A stretch of 43,940 nt of DNA from Prasinococcaceae sp. CCMP 1430 (GCA_013416795.1 RQSC01001147.1:39269-83208), one strand, 5' to 3'. Shown: positions 25,184 to 35,938, numbered from the stretch's first letter. The notes: generated by a model from the sequence alone, not told the origin. Made by a program: numbers and translations.

Positions 25184-27029
25184 ATGGCGTCCACCGCGCT
25201 TGAGCGCATGCGAGCGTTGCACGAGGACACCGAGCGCGCGGAGCGCCTCGCCGCCAAGGACCTGAGCCGCGAGCCGCAAAAGCACCGCCACGTGCTCGCA
25301 CAACAGCACCGTGTGGCGGGCTTCGTCGGGGAGGTCGTGAGCGCGGCAGCGGCTCTCGCGGAGGGGTACCAGGACGCAGGTGAGCTGCGCTCGCGCGAGC
25401 AGAGGCCATCGGCGATGGCGCCGCCCACGAAGCCGTCCCTCTGCATTGCGTGCATGCCCAACGCGGGACGCGCCGTTGGCGAGCGCTGACACATGCCCAT
25501 CCCCGCGCCCGCATCGCGCAGACAATGCGCTCCGCGACGAGGCGCGCGACTTTGGCGACAAGAGTGGGGGTGCGTTTGACGCATTCTACGAGCGCCTCGC
25601 GTCGGCGCGCTCCAAGCACGCTGCGCTGGGCGACACGCTCGCCGGGGGCTTCGACGAGGCCGCGGCGCTGTCTCGCGCACCCGAGATCGAGTTCAGTGGC
25701 GAGGAGGGCTCCGGCCGCTACCTCGACCTGCACGCGGCGCACCGCGAGTACGTCAACGCCAAGGCCTTCGGCGAGCGCTGCGAGTACGCTGCATTTCTGA
25801 GCAAGCTGAAGGAAGGCGGGGCGGTAGCGCTCGCACCGCGCAGCGCAAAGTCCGGCGCCGCCTACGCCACCTTTGTGAACTCGATCACGCGCTACCTCGA
25901 GGGCTTCCACGCCCGCACACAGCCACTGCAGCTGCTGGCGGGCAAACTCGCCGCCACCGAGGCATCATTTGAGGAGGCATGGGCGAAGGGCGAGGTGGCC
26001 GGCTGGGAGGATCTGACTGCGAAGGCACCCGAGCTCCCCATCGACCTGGACGAGCACGACACAGAAGAAAAGCTGCTCGAGCTGGGCGGCGAGGCCCTTA
26101 AGGGCGCACTCAGCGCGGTTGGCCTCAAGGCCGGCGGGACGCCGCAGCAGCGCGCTCAGCGCCTGCTGTTGCTCAAGGCTACGCCGGGGGGGATAGCCAA
26201 CATGGACAAGAAGCACTTCGCCAAGGGCGCTGTCGTGGGGAAGGCAGAGAGCGACACGAAGGCCGCGGCGCGGCTGAAGGCCTCTGCGGCCGCCGAGGCT
26301 CGCTTGGACTGCCTCCTTAGCCTGCTTGGCGACGCCCTCGAGGCTACGCTGGCAAACGTCGACAAGAAGGCCACGCGTACCTACGAGGAGATGGAGGAGG
26401 AGCGCGCAGCTGCCGAAGACGCTGAGGCGGAGCCCATGGAGGAGGGCGAGGAGTTCTCCAGCGACGAGGAGGACGCGGCCGCCGAGATACATAATCCTCT
26501 CAAGCTGCCGCTCGGATTTGACGGGAGGCCGATCCCATTCTGGCTGTACAAGCTGCACGGACTGAACCAACAATTCAAGGTGCGCGCTCGTGGGCGCGAG
26601 AGGCGCGCGCTGTCGAGTGCGAGCGCGGCCGCCGTGCAGGTGGCGCCCACCACCTCGTCTGACAACAGCGAGGTGTACCACAGCGTCCCCATTCCTCCCC
26701 CCCTCTCCCTTCCCCGCATTCGATGCTTTGTCGCTCTGCAGTGCGAAATATGCGGTGACTTCACCTACTATGGCCCGCGCGCCTTCGAGAAGCACTTCGG
26801 CGAGTGGCGTCACCGCGAGGGCCTCAAGCGGCTGGGCCTGACATGGTCCCGCGAGATGGTAGGCATCACGTCCATCGAAGAGGCCAAACGGCTGCACCAC
26901 GAGCTTCAGGAGCGGAAGAAACAAGGCTGGACCGCAGATGCGATGGAGGAGATGGAGGACGCCGAGGGCAACGTGTACTCGAAGAGGACGTTCAACGATC
27001 TGCTCAAGCAGGGCATAATCAAGGCCTAG
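25184..27029 (+). CDS. SF3A3: Splicing factor 3A subunit 3 (PRP9/SF3a60)
   Basis: Exons are 25184-25379, 25522-26579 and 26742-27029 (introns 25380-25521, phase 1, and 26580-26741, phase 0), giving 513 residues. SF3A3 is part of the U2 snRNP SF3a complex that stabilises branch-point recognition. Markers are the N-terminal ALERMRALHEDTERAERLA helix, the SF3A3 central domain (HREYVNAKAFGERCEYAAF), an acidic EEGEEFSSDEED tract, and the C-terminal C2H2-type zinc finger [26 protein letters not shown], which is rebuilt exactly across intron 2. The end has the conserved EDAEGNVYSKRTFNDLLKQG. Intron 2 is 162 bases, has no stop in frame and a length divisible by three, so its retention would insert 54 residues just before the zinc finger. 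The stop codon lies in a CTAGCTAGCTAG run. Confidence 0.94.
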
Positions 27030-27158
27030 CTAGCTAGAGAGGAAGCTCGTCCAGCGACGAGGGCCTCTAGCCTCAGCCCGCCGACTGTAAATATTTAATA
27101 TGGCCTCCCACATCATCGTGTGGCGCGCAGAGGCGCGCGCTCGTGCTGCGGGGAGTCC

Positions 27159-27948
27159 TTACGCGCTCACGTCCGCCCACGGCGGCTGCAGGCCCATAGC
27201 ATGTGCGGCGCCAATGTTCAAGGCCACGTGCAGCGAGGCCACACTCAGCGGATCCTCGCAGACGAAGAACATACCCATCCACACCGCCGAGAGCATGGTG
27301 AGGTACTTCAGTGTGCACGCGCGCACACGAGCGCAAGTTTTGGGGAGACGGACACAGCCGCACAGTCAGGGCATAATAGATGGGCAGGGCCTCGCGCACC
27401 TGACGGGACACGCGCGCGGGCGCACACCGTACCGGCAGCGCATCCGACGTGAAGGGCTTGGCGTCGGCGCGCACATGCGGCGGGAAAGCGTGTGGTAGCC
27501 AGAAGTGGGCGTGGATGAGGGCGCTGTACATCGAATGTGTGATGAAACCAGCGCTGAAGCTCACGATGGCGGGCGCGTTTAGCCTCTCTGCCAGGCGCCT
27601 GCCAACATCAAAACTCGCGAGGAATGCCAACGTTTCGTTGACGCCATTTCCTACTCCGAACAGCAGCGACGCGGGCAAGCTGCGCGCCCTACCGCGCGTC
27701 GTCGTTCTCGACGCGTACTTCAGATGCGTGAGCAACGAAGATGTGACGCCCGCCGCGGCGAGCGCGAAGCCTGGGCGGCCGCCTGCCCCGAGCAGGACCA
27801 TCTTCACGACCTGTGCGCCGCCGTAGTATCGCCGCCAGAAGAGCGTGGCAGAGCCAGCCCAATACACCGCCATCCGCGCCCACCCGACGCGCGCGCGTGG
27901 CTCTCCCCCCGTCGCCGCCGTGTCGCCGTCGCCGCCTTTCGCGCGCAT
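27159..27948 (-). CDS. Predicted multi-pass membrane protein, unknown function
   Basis: Exon 1 is 27948-27364 and exon 2 is 27305-27159 on the minus strand, with a 58-base intron (27363-27306, GTGCG...GAAG, phase 0) and 243 residues. I do not recognise the family. The joined sequence has several hydrophobic helices (VKMVLLGAGGRPGFALAAAG, VSFSAGFITHSMYSALIHAH, TMLSAVWMGMFFV, SLHVALNIGAAHAMG). It also has conserved-looking motifs FGVGNGVNETLAFLASFDVG and HFWLPHAFPPH. The exon 2 reading YLTMLSAVWMGMFFVCEDPLS is convincing because hydrophobicity and phase both continue. Start at 27948 is the first Met after an Arg/Ala-rich upstream frame. An alternative is the Met of MAVYWAGS about 78 bases later. 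The three histidines around the HAHFW segment may be functional. The stop is 129 bases from SF3A3, convergent. Confidence 0.75.
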
Positions 27949-28585
27949 GGCGCACGCGTGTGGCACTCCTTGGCTCGCCACGTGGACCCTCCACCCTGTT
28001 GCGCCCGTGCTGTGTCGCGGGCCGCGCGTCGTTGCACCGCCGCCAGCGCGCGCCAGAAGAGGTGGCGAAACGGGCGGAGGAGGGTCAGGGCGCCCAAGGC
28101 TGCTGCCGCGCGCCGGGGCTGACCTCCGCGCGCGCTCTGCCGCCCCCCACCCATCTCGCCCACGCCCGCACCGCCACACCCAGCACGGGTCACGGTTCAC
28201 GCGCCACGCCCATCCCCTCGCGACGGCGTCACGTGACGTCCAGCGACGCATCCTGCACACGCGCGCGCGACCGAGTCTCAGCGCAACACATTGTTGCACC
28301 GAATTCCCACAAATGACCGACGAGCTAGTACGAGGCCCAATTTCTAAACCCTATTTCACTCCCGCCGACTTCCCCTAATTCATCACCATCCCCCGTACAA
28401 ATGGTGTCATCTAATCGCATTGCTTCATCCATCCATGCATGCATGCATGCATGCATGCATGCATGCATGCGTCCCCGCGAACCCAAACGTGCGGGGCGAG
28501 GGCGGGGCGGGCGCGTGCCTCGCGCGCGCGCGGCAATTGCCGTGATTGTTGCGCGCGCGGGGCGCGGTATGATACTGCAGAGCGG
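27949..28585. other. Divergent intergenic region with ATGC microsatellite
   Basis: The interval between the membrane-protein start (-) and the TPR-gene start (+) is GC-rich on the left and more AT-rich from about 28290 to 28440. It carries the (ATGC)n microsatellite. No gene was recognised. An upstream exon of the TPR gene is possible here. Confidence 0.5.
28434..28471. repeat. (ATGC)n microsatellite
   Basis: About nine uninterrupted copies of the self-complementary tetranucleotide ATGC make a 38-base palindromic tract. Confidence 0.95.
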
Positions 28586-29575
28586 ATGCTTTTCCTCCAA
28601 TCGGCAGAAGGGAAATTGGGGCGGCCTGCGGATTGCATGGGCCGGCGGGTGCGCCACAGCGCGCGCCGCGCGGGGCGCGCGTGCGTGCAGGGCGAGCTCG
28701 AGGCTGAGATGATGCGACTGACCAAGAAGAGCGCGGAAGGTGCCGGCGACGCGGTGCGGGCGCCGAGGCGGGCGACATCGACCCCGAGACGGGCGCGTGG
28801 GCAGACGACCCGGACGCGCTCATCGACGTGGCCGCCGCGGAGGCGATGCTCGAAGAGAGGGAGGGGCTCGAGGACCAGTACCGCGAGGCGCTCGCGCAGA
28901 AGCTGCGCGACGAGTACGCGCGGCGCGAGGAGGCCGAGCGGGAGCAGCGCGCGAGCTTTGACATCGGGTCGCGCCTGTACGAACGAGGCGAGTACTTGCG
29001 GGCCGCAGAGCACCTCGAGGGCATATCCGAGGGAATGAGGCGCGGGTCGGACGTGTACGGCGAGACACGCATGTGGCTGGGCATGAGCCTTCAGGCTCTC
29101 GGGCGCACGGAAGAAGCGTCGGCTTGCTTTGGCGAGGTCGCGGCGATGCATCCCAACGAGAAGATTCGCTCGCAAGCTGAGTACTTGAAGTACATCAACG
29201 AGGTGAGGCACGCGTGCGCGCGGCTGCGCGCACGCGGCATTCAATGCGCGCAACACGCGCTGATGCGCTCTTTCGCGCCCGATCGCCTCGCGCGCACACG
29301 CGCAGGCTCCCAAGCTTCAGCTCGGCGAGGACGAGAGGGTCAAGGTGCCTGACCTCAACGACATTCAATACAGGAGTTACTCTTCCTACGGAAGCAGCAG
29401 CACAAGGAGCGCGCGGCCCGCATCTACGAGGGCAACCACGAGCGACGAGTACTTGGACGAAATGGTCGCTTGGAAGCCTCCGCGTTGGGTCAAGAGCGCC
29501 GCATTCAGAATACTCGCGAGCGTCTGGGCTGTCGGCGTGTGCACGGCTCTCTACCTGCAGCAGCAAGGGCCGTAG
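28586..29575 (+). CDS. TPR-like protein with C-terminal membrane segment, plastid-type
   Basis: Proposed exons are 28586-28648, 28691-28739, 28805-29202 and 29306-29575. The introns are 42, 65 and 103 bases, all GT-AG, giving 259 residues. Exons 3 and 4 are secure: a charged helical stretch (EEREGLEDQYREALAQKLRDE) and TPR-type helices (SRLYERGEYLRAAEHLEG, MWLGMSLQALGRTEEASACF). The block YLKYINEAPKLQLGEDERVKVP is restored exactly across intron 3. A final hydrophobic segment (FRILASVWAVGVCTALYL) follows. The KIRxQAxYLxYxxxAPKL block is familiar to me from chloroplast TPR-like proteins of plants, where the role is unclear. The two 5' exons are provisional. The 65-base intron is needed because the frame changes between TKKSAE and DDPDALIDV. 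The stop lies 24 bases from the convergent ataxin-10 stop. Confidence 0.72.
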
Positions 29576-29599
29576 TAAGTACGGCGATTGTCATTATTA

Positions 29600-31628
29600 T
29601 TACGACGATGGCGCACTGTCGTGGTGTATGGTGGGCTTGCCGTCCGGCCCCAGCTGCACGCGCACGCCCCTCCCGCGCAGCTCCCTGTCGTCGTCCGCGG
29701 CATGCAGCGCATCAAGGCCATGCAGGCGCTCGTGCGCAACGGGCGAGACCTCGCACACGTTTCTGACGCCCCACAACGCCCACTCGCGCGCCATTGGCGC
29801 CGCCTCGTCAACGCGCGTCTGAGAGAGTAGCAACTCGGCGCCGCCCACGCGCGCGAGTGCATCGGAGAGGTCCGCGCGCCCGAAGCACAGGTTGGCGAGC
29901 AGAGCGCACAGGTCGGCACGGTAGCCCACGTACGGAGCTGCGGCGGGATAGGTCTGCACAGCGCAGCGTGCGTACCGGTCAGTGAGCGCCAAGAGCGCGA
30001 GTGCACGCCCTGGCGCGTCCAAAGAGCGCGCAGGGGCGCTGAGCATGCTGCCAATGCGCCGGCGCGCGCACCTCCTCAGTACCGGTCTTTTCCGCACCGC
30101 CCGCGTACAGCGGCGCCCACGCGCTCACTGCGCGCTCTTCCAGCGGCACCGAGCCGCGCCCAGGCTGCGGCAGCGCCGCGAGCATGCGCAGCAGCAGAGC
30201 AACGCCGCGGCCGAGCTCAGGGATTGGCGCGTGCGGCAACGGCGGCGTGTCTCCACCCGCATCCGCGCGCTCGCCGGTCGCAGCCAGCGTCTCGCGCACT
30301 GCACCGCAATCCTCCCCGAGCAGCAGAGACATGCAGCCCATCGCTGCCTCCAGAGCGCGCGCATCGTCTTCGAGTACCGCGTCGATGGCATCGCCTGTGC
30401 AGACGCTCGCTGCGCTCCCGATTCGTGCCGCCGCCGCGTGCGCCTCACGCAGCAGCTCGTACGCTGAGGGCGCGTCGAAGGCAGCCGCAGCGGCCCCGAG
30501 CGTCGCGCTGGCGCTTCGGTCGGCGCGCTTGTGCAGGTGCGAGCAGAGCGCCTCGAGTACGCGCGCGGTGCCACATTGAGGCCCCGCGAGCGCGGCTGGG
30601 GTGGTCGCTAAGTCGCCGCGTGCATCCTTTCGCAGCGCTCGCAGCGCGCGCGGAAGCAGAGTGTGCTCCACACACAGCCGCCCGAAGAGGAGCTCGGCAG
30701 CGGGCCCGCACGATGCGGCAGCTGCGTGGCAGCGCGTACGCGAGGTCATGGGTTGAGGCGAGCGTCAGCCCTGTTGGCAGCGCGTTGCACCAGAGAAGCA
30801 CACGGACGAGGACACGCGCCTGAGAACAGTCAAGTGTGCGCGCCCCGACGCACCTCTGAGCGCTCGCGCATCATCACAGAGCGCCTCGGCATGGGCTGTG
30901 CTTGCGCCCACCGCCGCGTGTGCCGCAAGCGCAGCCGCCTCGCGCGCTCCAGCGTCGTCGCACTCGAGCAGCGCTACGGCTGGTGCCACGGCGCAGGAGT
31001 CCAAGCAAACGCCTCCGCCATCCCCGACTGGCTTGAAGGCAACCTCCCACAGCGCAGACATGTCGCTCGCTGCAGCGCTTGCGGCTGCAGCCGTGAATGC
31101 GTTTGCGAGTGCCTGCGCGGCTGCGCGCGCGCACTGCCGTGTCTCATCTACGGCGGACCTCGCACCGTCCTCGGGCGCAGGTGCGCACGGCACGGGCGCA
31201 TCAAGGCGTCTCACACGCACACATTCCTCGGCCGCGAGCTCCGCGACCGCACGCGCGAGACCGCAGTGTGCACTGGCCGCTGCCTCCGCCGCCACCGACA
31301 GCGCGTTGCGAGCGACGCGTAGCAGCGCGAGCCGGAGCGGCGCGGCGGCCACCGCGCACGCGCTCGCAAGGTGCGAGTCACCGACATGGGTCTCACTCGT
31401 CGCGGACGCGCGCACAAGAGAGGCTCGGAGCGCATCCACGAGCGCCGCATGCGCGCTGCTGCTTCCGCGTGCCGCCTCATGCCAGCCGCCGCTGGCGGCG
31501 GCCCCACGCACGGCCGCCGCCGCCGAGGCGGCGCGCGAGCGAGTGACGCCGTCCTCTCCCGCGTCAGCGCCCGCTCGCACCACGGTGGACGCCGCAAGGA
31601 GCGCCTCCTCGAGTGTGCCTGGCGCCAT
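29600..31628 (-). CDS. ATXN10: Ataxin-10 homologue
   Basis: Minus-strand exons are 31628-30854, 30721-30109 and 30047-29600. Introns are 132 bases (phase 1, GTGCG...CGCAG) and 61 bases (phase 2, GTACG...GGCAG), giving 611 residues. The C-terminal exon carries the ataxin-10 domain: YVGYRADLCALLANLCFG, LSQTRVDEAAPMAREWALWG and VRNVCE, matching the order GxRxDLvrLLgNLCy...PflxEWaixaiRNl of animal and fungal ataxin-10. The rest is alpha-helical, armadillo-like and very Ala-rich. Human ataxin-10 is 475 residues, so this one is long. The family is implicated in cell division and, in animals, cilium and neurite functions; the role here is unknown. The second intron boundary is less sure than the first. 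A 34-base GT-AG alternative exists inside the first intron but leads to a stop. Confidence 0.82.
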
Positions 31629-31801
31629 GACGCCCCACACTCGCCCGCTGCCACCGCGGCGAGCGCGCGCTCTGCCACGCACCTGTGCACACGCGCACGC
31701 GGGCGCACACTCGGAACCCCGCGAGAGTGCGCGCTGGATTGCCGGCGCTCGGCTAGCTCACTTACGTACGCACTAGGCCAGCGCCACGTGCGCGATCGCG
31801 C

Positions 31802-33151
31802 TCACCACGCAGCGCTGATGACCGGCGCCCAAGCGGGCATTTCCATTGCGTCCGCTTCGCCGTCCACGAGCGCAGCTACGCGGCTGAGCGTCGCCTTCTC
31901 GATGCGCACGAGCCGCGCGACCAGCCTGCGCTTGGCCGGCGCGCTTTCGTCCTGCGCGACGTCGTCGTCCTCAAACATTGTCGTTGGGTACGCGCGCAGC
32001 CGCGCCGAGGCGTAGCTTGCCAGAGCCCCACGCGCGCGCGCCTCGTTGGCGTCCGAAAGCTGCGAGTGCACGTCGTCGTGCGCGCGCGACAGCTCGCCGT
32101 GGTCCTCAGCCATGGCGATGCGCAGGAAGGGCAGCAACTCGGGCGACCAGGGCGTCTCTGCGTCGCGGTAGAGCTGGAAGTCGGAGGTGCTGCCAGTCCC
32201 CAGGAGCTCCTGCACGGCGAGCCGCTTGGCCTGAAAGAGCTCGTCGTCTGGGTTGAGGCGCACGTTGATGCCCAGCCGGTCATGCGGGTTGTTGTCGTCG
32301 ACGATGCCGTAGTTCAGGAGAAGCTTCGAGTTGGGTTGGGGGCCGCACCAAACGCTGATGGGCTCGCCCGCTTCCATGTCCCTGTCCGCGATGTACGATA
32401 CCCCCTCCGGGGCGCCCTCCATCGCTGCGGGGGGCGGCGGCCCGCGCATCACGGCGTCGCTCTCGCCACCGTCGCTGCCGAGCTTCCCTCGCAGCATCGC
32501 GCGGGACTGCGGATCCCAGCGCGCCAGCGGCGCCGCCAGCGGCACGAGCGCGAAGCGCCGAGAGGTGCCCACACCTTGCATGTGCAAAACGTTCGCCTGC
32601 ACGGCGGCGAACGCGCCAAGGAATGTCCTGAACGAGAACTGTTGCGTGGGCAGGTCATACGGGTATGCGTCGAAGAGCGAACCACTCATGTACCACACGG
32701 TGTCGAGCTCCTCGTACTCGGCGCGCACGCCGGCGCGGCGCTGCTCGATGATGCGCAGCATCGGACTGCCTTGCAGCCACGCGAGCTCCTCGTCGGACCA
32801 CAGCAGCGGGCTCTCTACCTCATCCGGCCCCTTGGCGCGCTGCTCATCGATCAGCTTGAGCAGCGGGCTCCAGAAGGAGGATTTCTTCAGCATCTTCTCG
32901 TAGCACAGGTAGAGCGCGAGGATTGAGAGTTCGCTGAGCTTGTTCGTCGTGAGGAGCTCGGCGAGCGAGGCATCCTCCAAGACTCGCTCCAGCGTGATGC
33001 ACAATCGCCACGGCACGGTGAACACCAGCTCACCCGCCTCGATGCGATGCGCGGCGCGGAGGCTGGGCCGCCCATCCTCGCCCTCGCGCGCGAGCGCGAC
33101 GGCGTTGTTCTCCGCGAGCGCCCGCCCGCCCTCCTGCTGCAGCCACTCCAT
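31802..33151 (-). CDS. Rubisco-LSMT-like SET-domain protein (plastid type)
   Basis: From the ATG at 33151 the frame gives 449 residues with no intron. It has a split SET domain: PSLRAAHRIEAGELVFTVPW, LALYLCYEKMLKKSSFWSPL (i-SET-like helices), VSYIADRDMEAGEPISVWCG and NSKLLLNYGIVDDNNPHDRL, followed by the helical LSMT substrate-binding region ending LRAYPTTMFEDDDVA. Where most LSMT/SETD relatives have a D-x-x-N-H SAM-binding motif, this protein reads ALVPLAAPLARWDPQSRAML. I recall the same replacement in a plant chloroplast SET subfamily (Arabidopsis At5g14260 type), so this fits a family trait and not a broken gene. The frame stays open to 33454 with an Arg-rich leader that could be a plastid transit peptide, or an intron may join a separate leader exon. 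The gene lies 173 bases upstream of ATXN10, same strand. Confidence 0.86.
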   Translation of the reverse strand: MEWLQQEGGRALAENNAVALAREGEDGRPSLRAAHRIEAGELVFTVPWRLCITLERVLEDASLAELLTTNKLSELSILALYLCYEKMLKKSSFWSPLLKLIDEQRAKGPDEVESPLLWSDEELAWLQGSPMLRIIEQRRAGVRAEYEELDTVWYMSGSLFDAYPYDLPTQQFSFRTFLGAFAAVQANVLHMQGVGTSRRFALVPLAAPLARWDPQSRAMLRGKLGSDGGESDAVMRGPPPPAAMEGAPEGVSYIADRDMEAGEPISVWCGPQPNSKLLLNYGIVDDNNPHDRLGINVRLNPDDELFQAKRLAVQELLGTGSTSDFQLYRDAETPWSPELLPFLRIAMAEDHGELSRAHDDVHSQLSDANEARARGALASYASARLRAYPTTMFEDDDVAQDESAPAKRRLVARLVRIEKATLSRVAALVDGEADAMEMPAWAPVISAAW

Positions 33152-34400
33152 GAACTCGTCGGCGACCGCCGTCCGCCGTGCCGCGCGCACGCGCGCGCGG
33201 CGCGCGAGCACGCGCCGCGGCTGCGGCGGCGGCGTGCTCGCTCGGTGACGCGAGCGCGCGCGGATCGCCTGGGCGACCCGCGGAGATGGCGAGGCATGCC
33301 GGGGCGAGTCACGTGCCCAAGCTCGCAGCGAGTCGACCGCGTGCTGACGCGCTCGCCGCGTGGCCGCCCGCTCTCTCTCGCGCGCCACGCCTGGCCTCGC
33401 CCGCCCGCCTCCCACCACCACCACCACCACCACCACAAAACACACGACGCACACGCACCCTCCCGCCGCCCTCCCCCTGCTTCATACCCTGCATGCGTCG
33501 CCCACCTACCCACCCACCCCCTCCGTGGGTGCGCCGTGTGACCCACGGCGGGCCGCCTGCGCCCTGCGACCTGCACCCCGCAGCTGCTGAAACAGCCGCA
33601 GGAAAACGCCGCCCTGAAAGCCGCGGCGGGCCGCCGTGGCGGTAGGCGGGGGCGCCAGGGTGCGCCAGACTGCGCGCGGCGGGCGGCCAGGCGCGAGCGC
33701 GCGAGCGCGCGAGCGCGCTCGCTCGGAAGGACTCTGCCCACCCCACCCCGCCTTCCCCTCTCTCGCAGGCTCCGCCGCCGCCGCGCGGTCGCGCGCGGGG
33801 CCCCGCAGAGAGGAGAAGGAGAAGGTATGCAGCCGCCGGCGGCGCTGGTGTGGGCGATGCGATGCAGCGGTGGGGTGGTAGTTGTGGAGGCGTTGCGGGG
33901 TGGAGGCGGGGGAGCCGGGGCTCGGCAGGCGCGATGGCGATCGCGTGGGCGTGCGATGGCGCAGTGAGGACTGATTTCAGATACTGCTGAGGGGCGCGCA
34001 CGGACGGAGGCCGCGGCGGCTGCGTGCCCTCCGGGCACGCACGCGTGCGCCGTGCGCCACCTCTGTGCGTGCGGCCGACTGGCGTGATGAGCAGCGCGCA
34101 ACGCGGTCTGGCCACGCGCCTGGCCGCGTGTCGTGTGAACAGAGATCTGAGCGTCAAACGCACGCGCGCGTGGACGTGACTGTGGTGCGCAGTGTGCATC
34201 CGCGCGTAGGCGGCGCTGGGTGGCGCGAGTTTGCGCGTGAGTGTTTGGAATGCGCGGAGACTTTGTGTGCGCGCCGTGGCGATTACGTGGGCGTGCCGCG
34301 GCGATGCGACGGCGTTGCGTGTCTCCTCGCCGCTCACATTCGCATGGGCGTGCGCACGCGCGCGCGTAGGCCCCGCTGCGCCCCCTACCCACCCGCAGCC
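33152..34400. other. 1.25-kb divergent intergenic region
   Basis: Between the SET gene (-) and DRG1 (+) the sequence holds a (CCA)n microsatellite (33412-33436), a GCGCGAGC repeat run around 33690-33727, and possible 5' leader exons of either gene (a CCCGCAG acceptor-like site sits right before the DRG1 ATG). No additional gene was recognised. Confidence 0.5.
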
Positions 34401-35747
34401 ATGGGCATCCTAGAGCGCATCAAGGAGATCGAGCATGAGATGGCTCGCACCCAGAAGAACAAGGCCACCGAGTACCATTTGGGCCAGCTCAAGGCGAAGC
34501 TTGCCAAGCTGCGCACGCAGCTGCTCGAGCCCGCCGGCAAGTCGAGCGGCGGCGGCGACGGCTTCGAGGTGGTCAAGTACGGCAACGCGCGCGTGGCTTT
34601 GATTGGCTTTCCGTCGGTGGGCAAGTCCACGCTGCTCACGCAGCTGACGGGCACGGAGTCGGAGGCCGCCGCTTACGAGTTTACGACCCTCACATGCATT
34701 CCTGGCGTGATTCACTACAACGGAGCCAAAATCCAGCTCTTGGACCTGCCGGGTATCATCGAAGGCGCGTCTGAGGGCAAGGGCCGCGGGCGCCAGGTGA
34801 TTGCCGTGTCCAAGACCGCAGACCTCATCATGATGGTGCTGGATGCCAGCAAGGACAACGTGCTGCGCCACCGCGAGATCCTCACCGCCGAGCTAGAGGC
34901 CGTCGGCCTGCGCCTCAACCAGAAGCCGCCCGATGTTTACTTCAAGAAGAAGAAGACCGGTGGCCTCACCTTCACGGCGGTCGTCAAGCTGACGCACCTG
35001 GATGAGAAGCTCGTCTACCAGATCCTGCACGAGTACAAGATCCACAACGCCGAGCTCCTGATTCGCGAGGATATCACCGTGGACCAGCTGATCGATGTGC
35101 TAGAGGGTAACCGCAAGTACGTGCGCTGCCTCTACGTGTACAACAAGATCGATATGCTCTCCATCGAGGAAGTGGACGAGATGGCTCGTCGACCCGAGAC
35201 TGCCGTCATCAGCTGCCACATGGAGCTCGGCCTCACGCAGCTAATGGAGCGCATGTGGGAGGAAATGGCCCTCGTGAGAGTATACACCAAGCCGCCAAAG
35301 GGCAGGCCCGACTTCGAAGAACCCGTCATCCTGTCCGCGGAGCGCGGCGGCGTCAGCGTGAGCAACTTCTGCAAGCAAGTACACGCTGCGCTCTTGCGCA
35401 CCTTCGCGTACGCCAATGTGTGGGGTAGCTCCGCGAAGCACGCACCGCAGCGCGTGGGGAGAGAGCACATGCTGCAGGATGAGGACGTGGTCATGATCGT
35501 CCGATCGAAGGATGCAGACAAGGTGCGCGCGCGCGCGTGCGATTCAGTCCGCGCACGCGCCTGTCCTCGCGCCCCGAGTGATTCGCGTGCGCTGCTCGGC
35601 ACTTGGCGATCGTTGAGCTGACGCGGACGCGCACGCGGGTGCGGTGGGCGAACACAGGAGGAGCTCAAGGGCCGCTTCTCGACCACCAAACGCAACGATC
35701 CGGACCGCATAGCGGACCGCGTGAAGAAGGCGGCGCTCAAAACGTAA
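34401..35747 (+). CDS. DRG1: DRG1-type developmentally regulated GTP-binding protein
   Basis: Exon 1 is 34401-35522, the intron is 35523-35657 (GTGCG...CACAG, phase 0), and exon 2 is 35658-35747, giving 403 residues. The Obg-HflX superfamily GTPase has an N-terminal helix-turn-helix (LERIKEIEHEMARTQKNKAT), the P-loop GFPSVGKST (about 69-77), switch II DLPGIIEGASEGKGRGRQ, the S5D2L insertion and the G4 motif NKID. It has a C-terminal TGS domain with WGSSAKHAPQRVGREH. DRG1 associates with translating ribosomes, usually with partner DFRP1. The family normally stops soon after VVMIV. Here a second exon adds a basic tail of about 30 residues (ELKGRFSTTKRNDPDR...). Reading through the intron would end at 35621 with a low-complexity tail, so the spliced form is preferred. 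The ATG is preceded by a Kozak-like GCAGCC. Confidence 0.94.
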
Positions 35748-35938
35748 AGACGTGCCGTCGCCCTCTGTAATAATGCTTGCGCATGACTCAGCGCGCGAAC
35801 GCATGGGCGCATACTGTGCTCTTGCGCGGAGCCTGCATCTGGCGCCCAGCCAGAGTGCGCACGGGCGCGATTGCAATGTGTTGCATTATCATTAGGTCTT
35901 GTGTGATGTGTAGTTATGGGCGCGCTCACGCGCACGTT

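Noticed and set aside
28740-28804. 14-base GT-AG mini-intron in the TPR gene, as a parallel to the 17-base one in FUZ
   Set aside because: A normal 65-base GT-AG intron restores the frame there, so no ultrashort intron is needed.
30723-30852. An extra exon (LVRVLLWCNALPTGLTLASTH) inside ATXN10 intron 1
   Set aside because: The neighbouring splice phases do not allow it without a stop, whereas the single 132-base intron joins both sides in phase.
33412-33454. Start of the SET protein at 33454 (MCVVCFVVVVVVVVGGG)
   Set aside because: The Val run is the translation of a (CCA)n microsatellite and is probably not a genuine targeting leader; a separate leader exon or the Met at 33151 is more likely.
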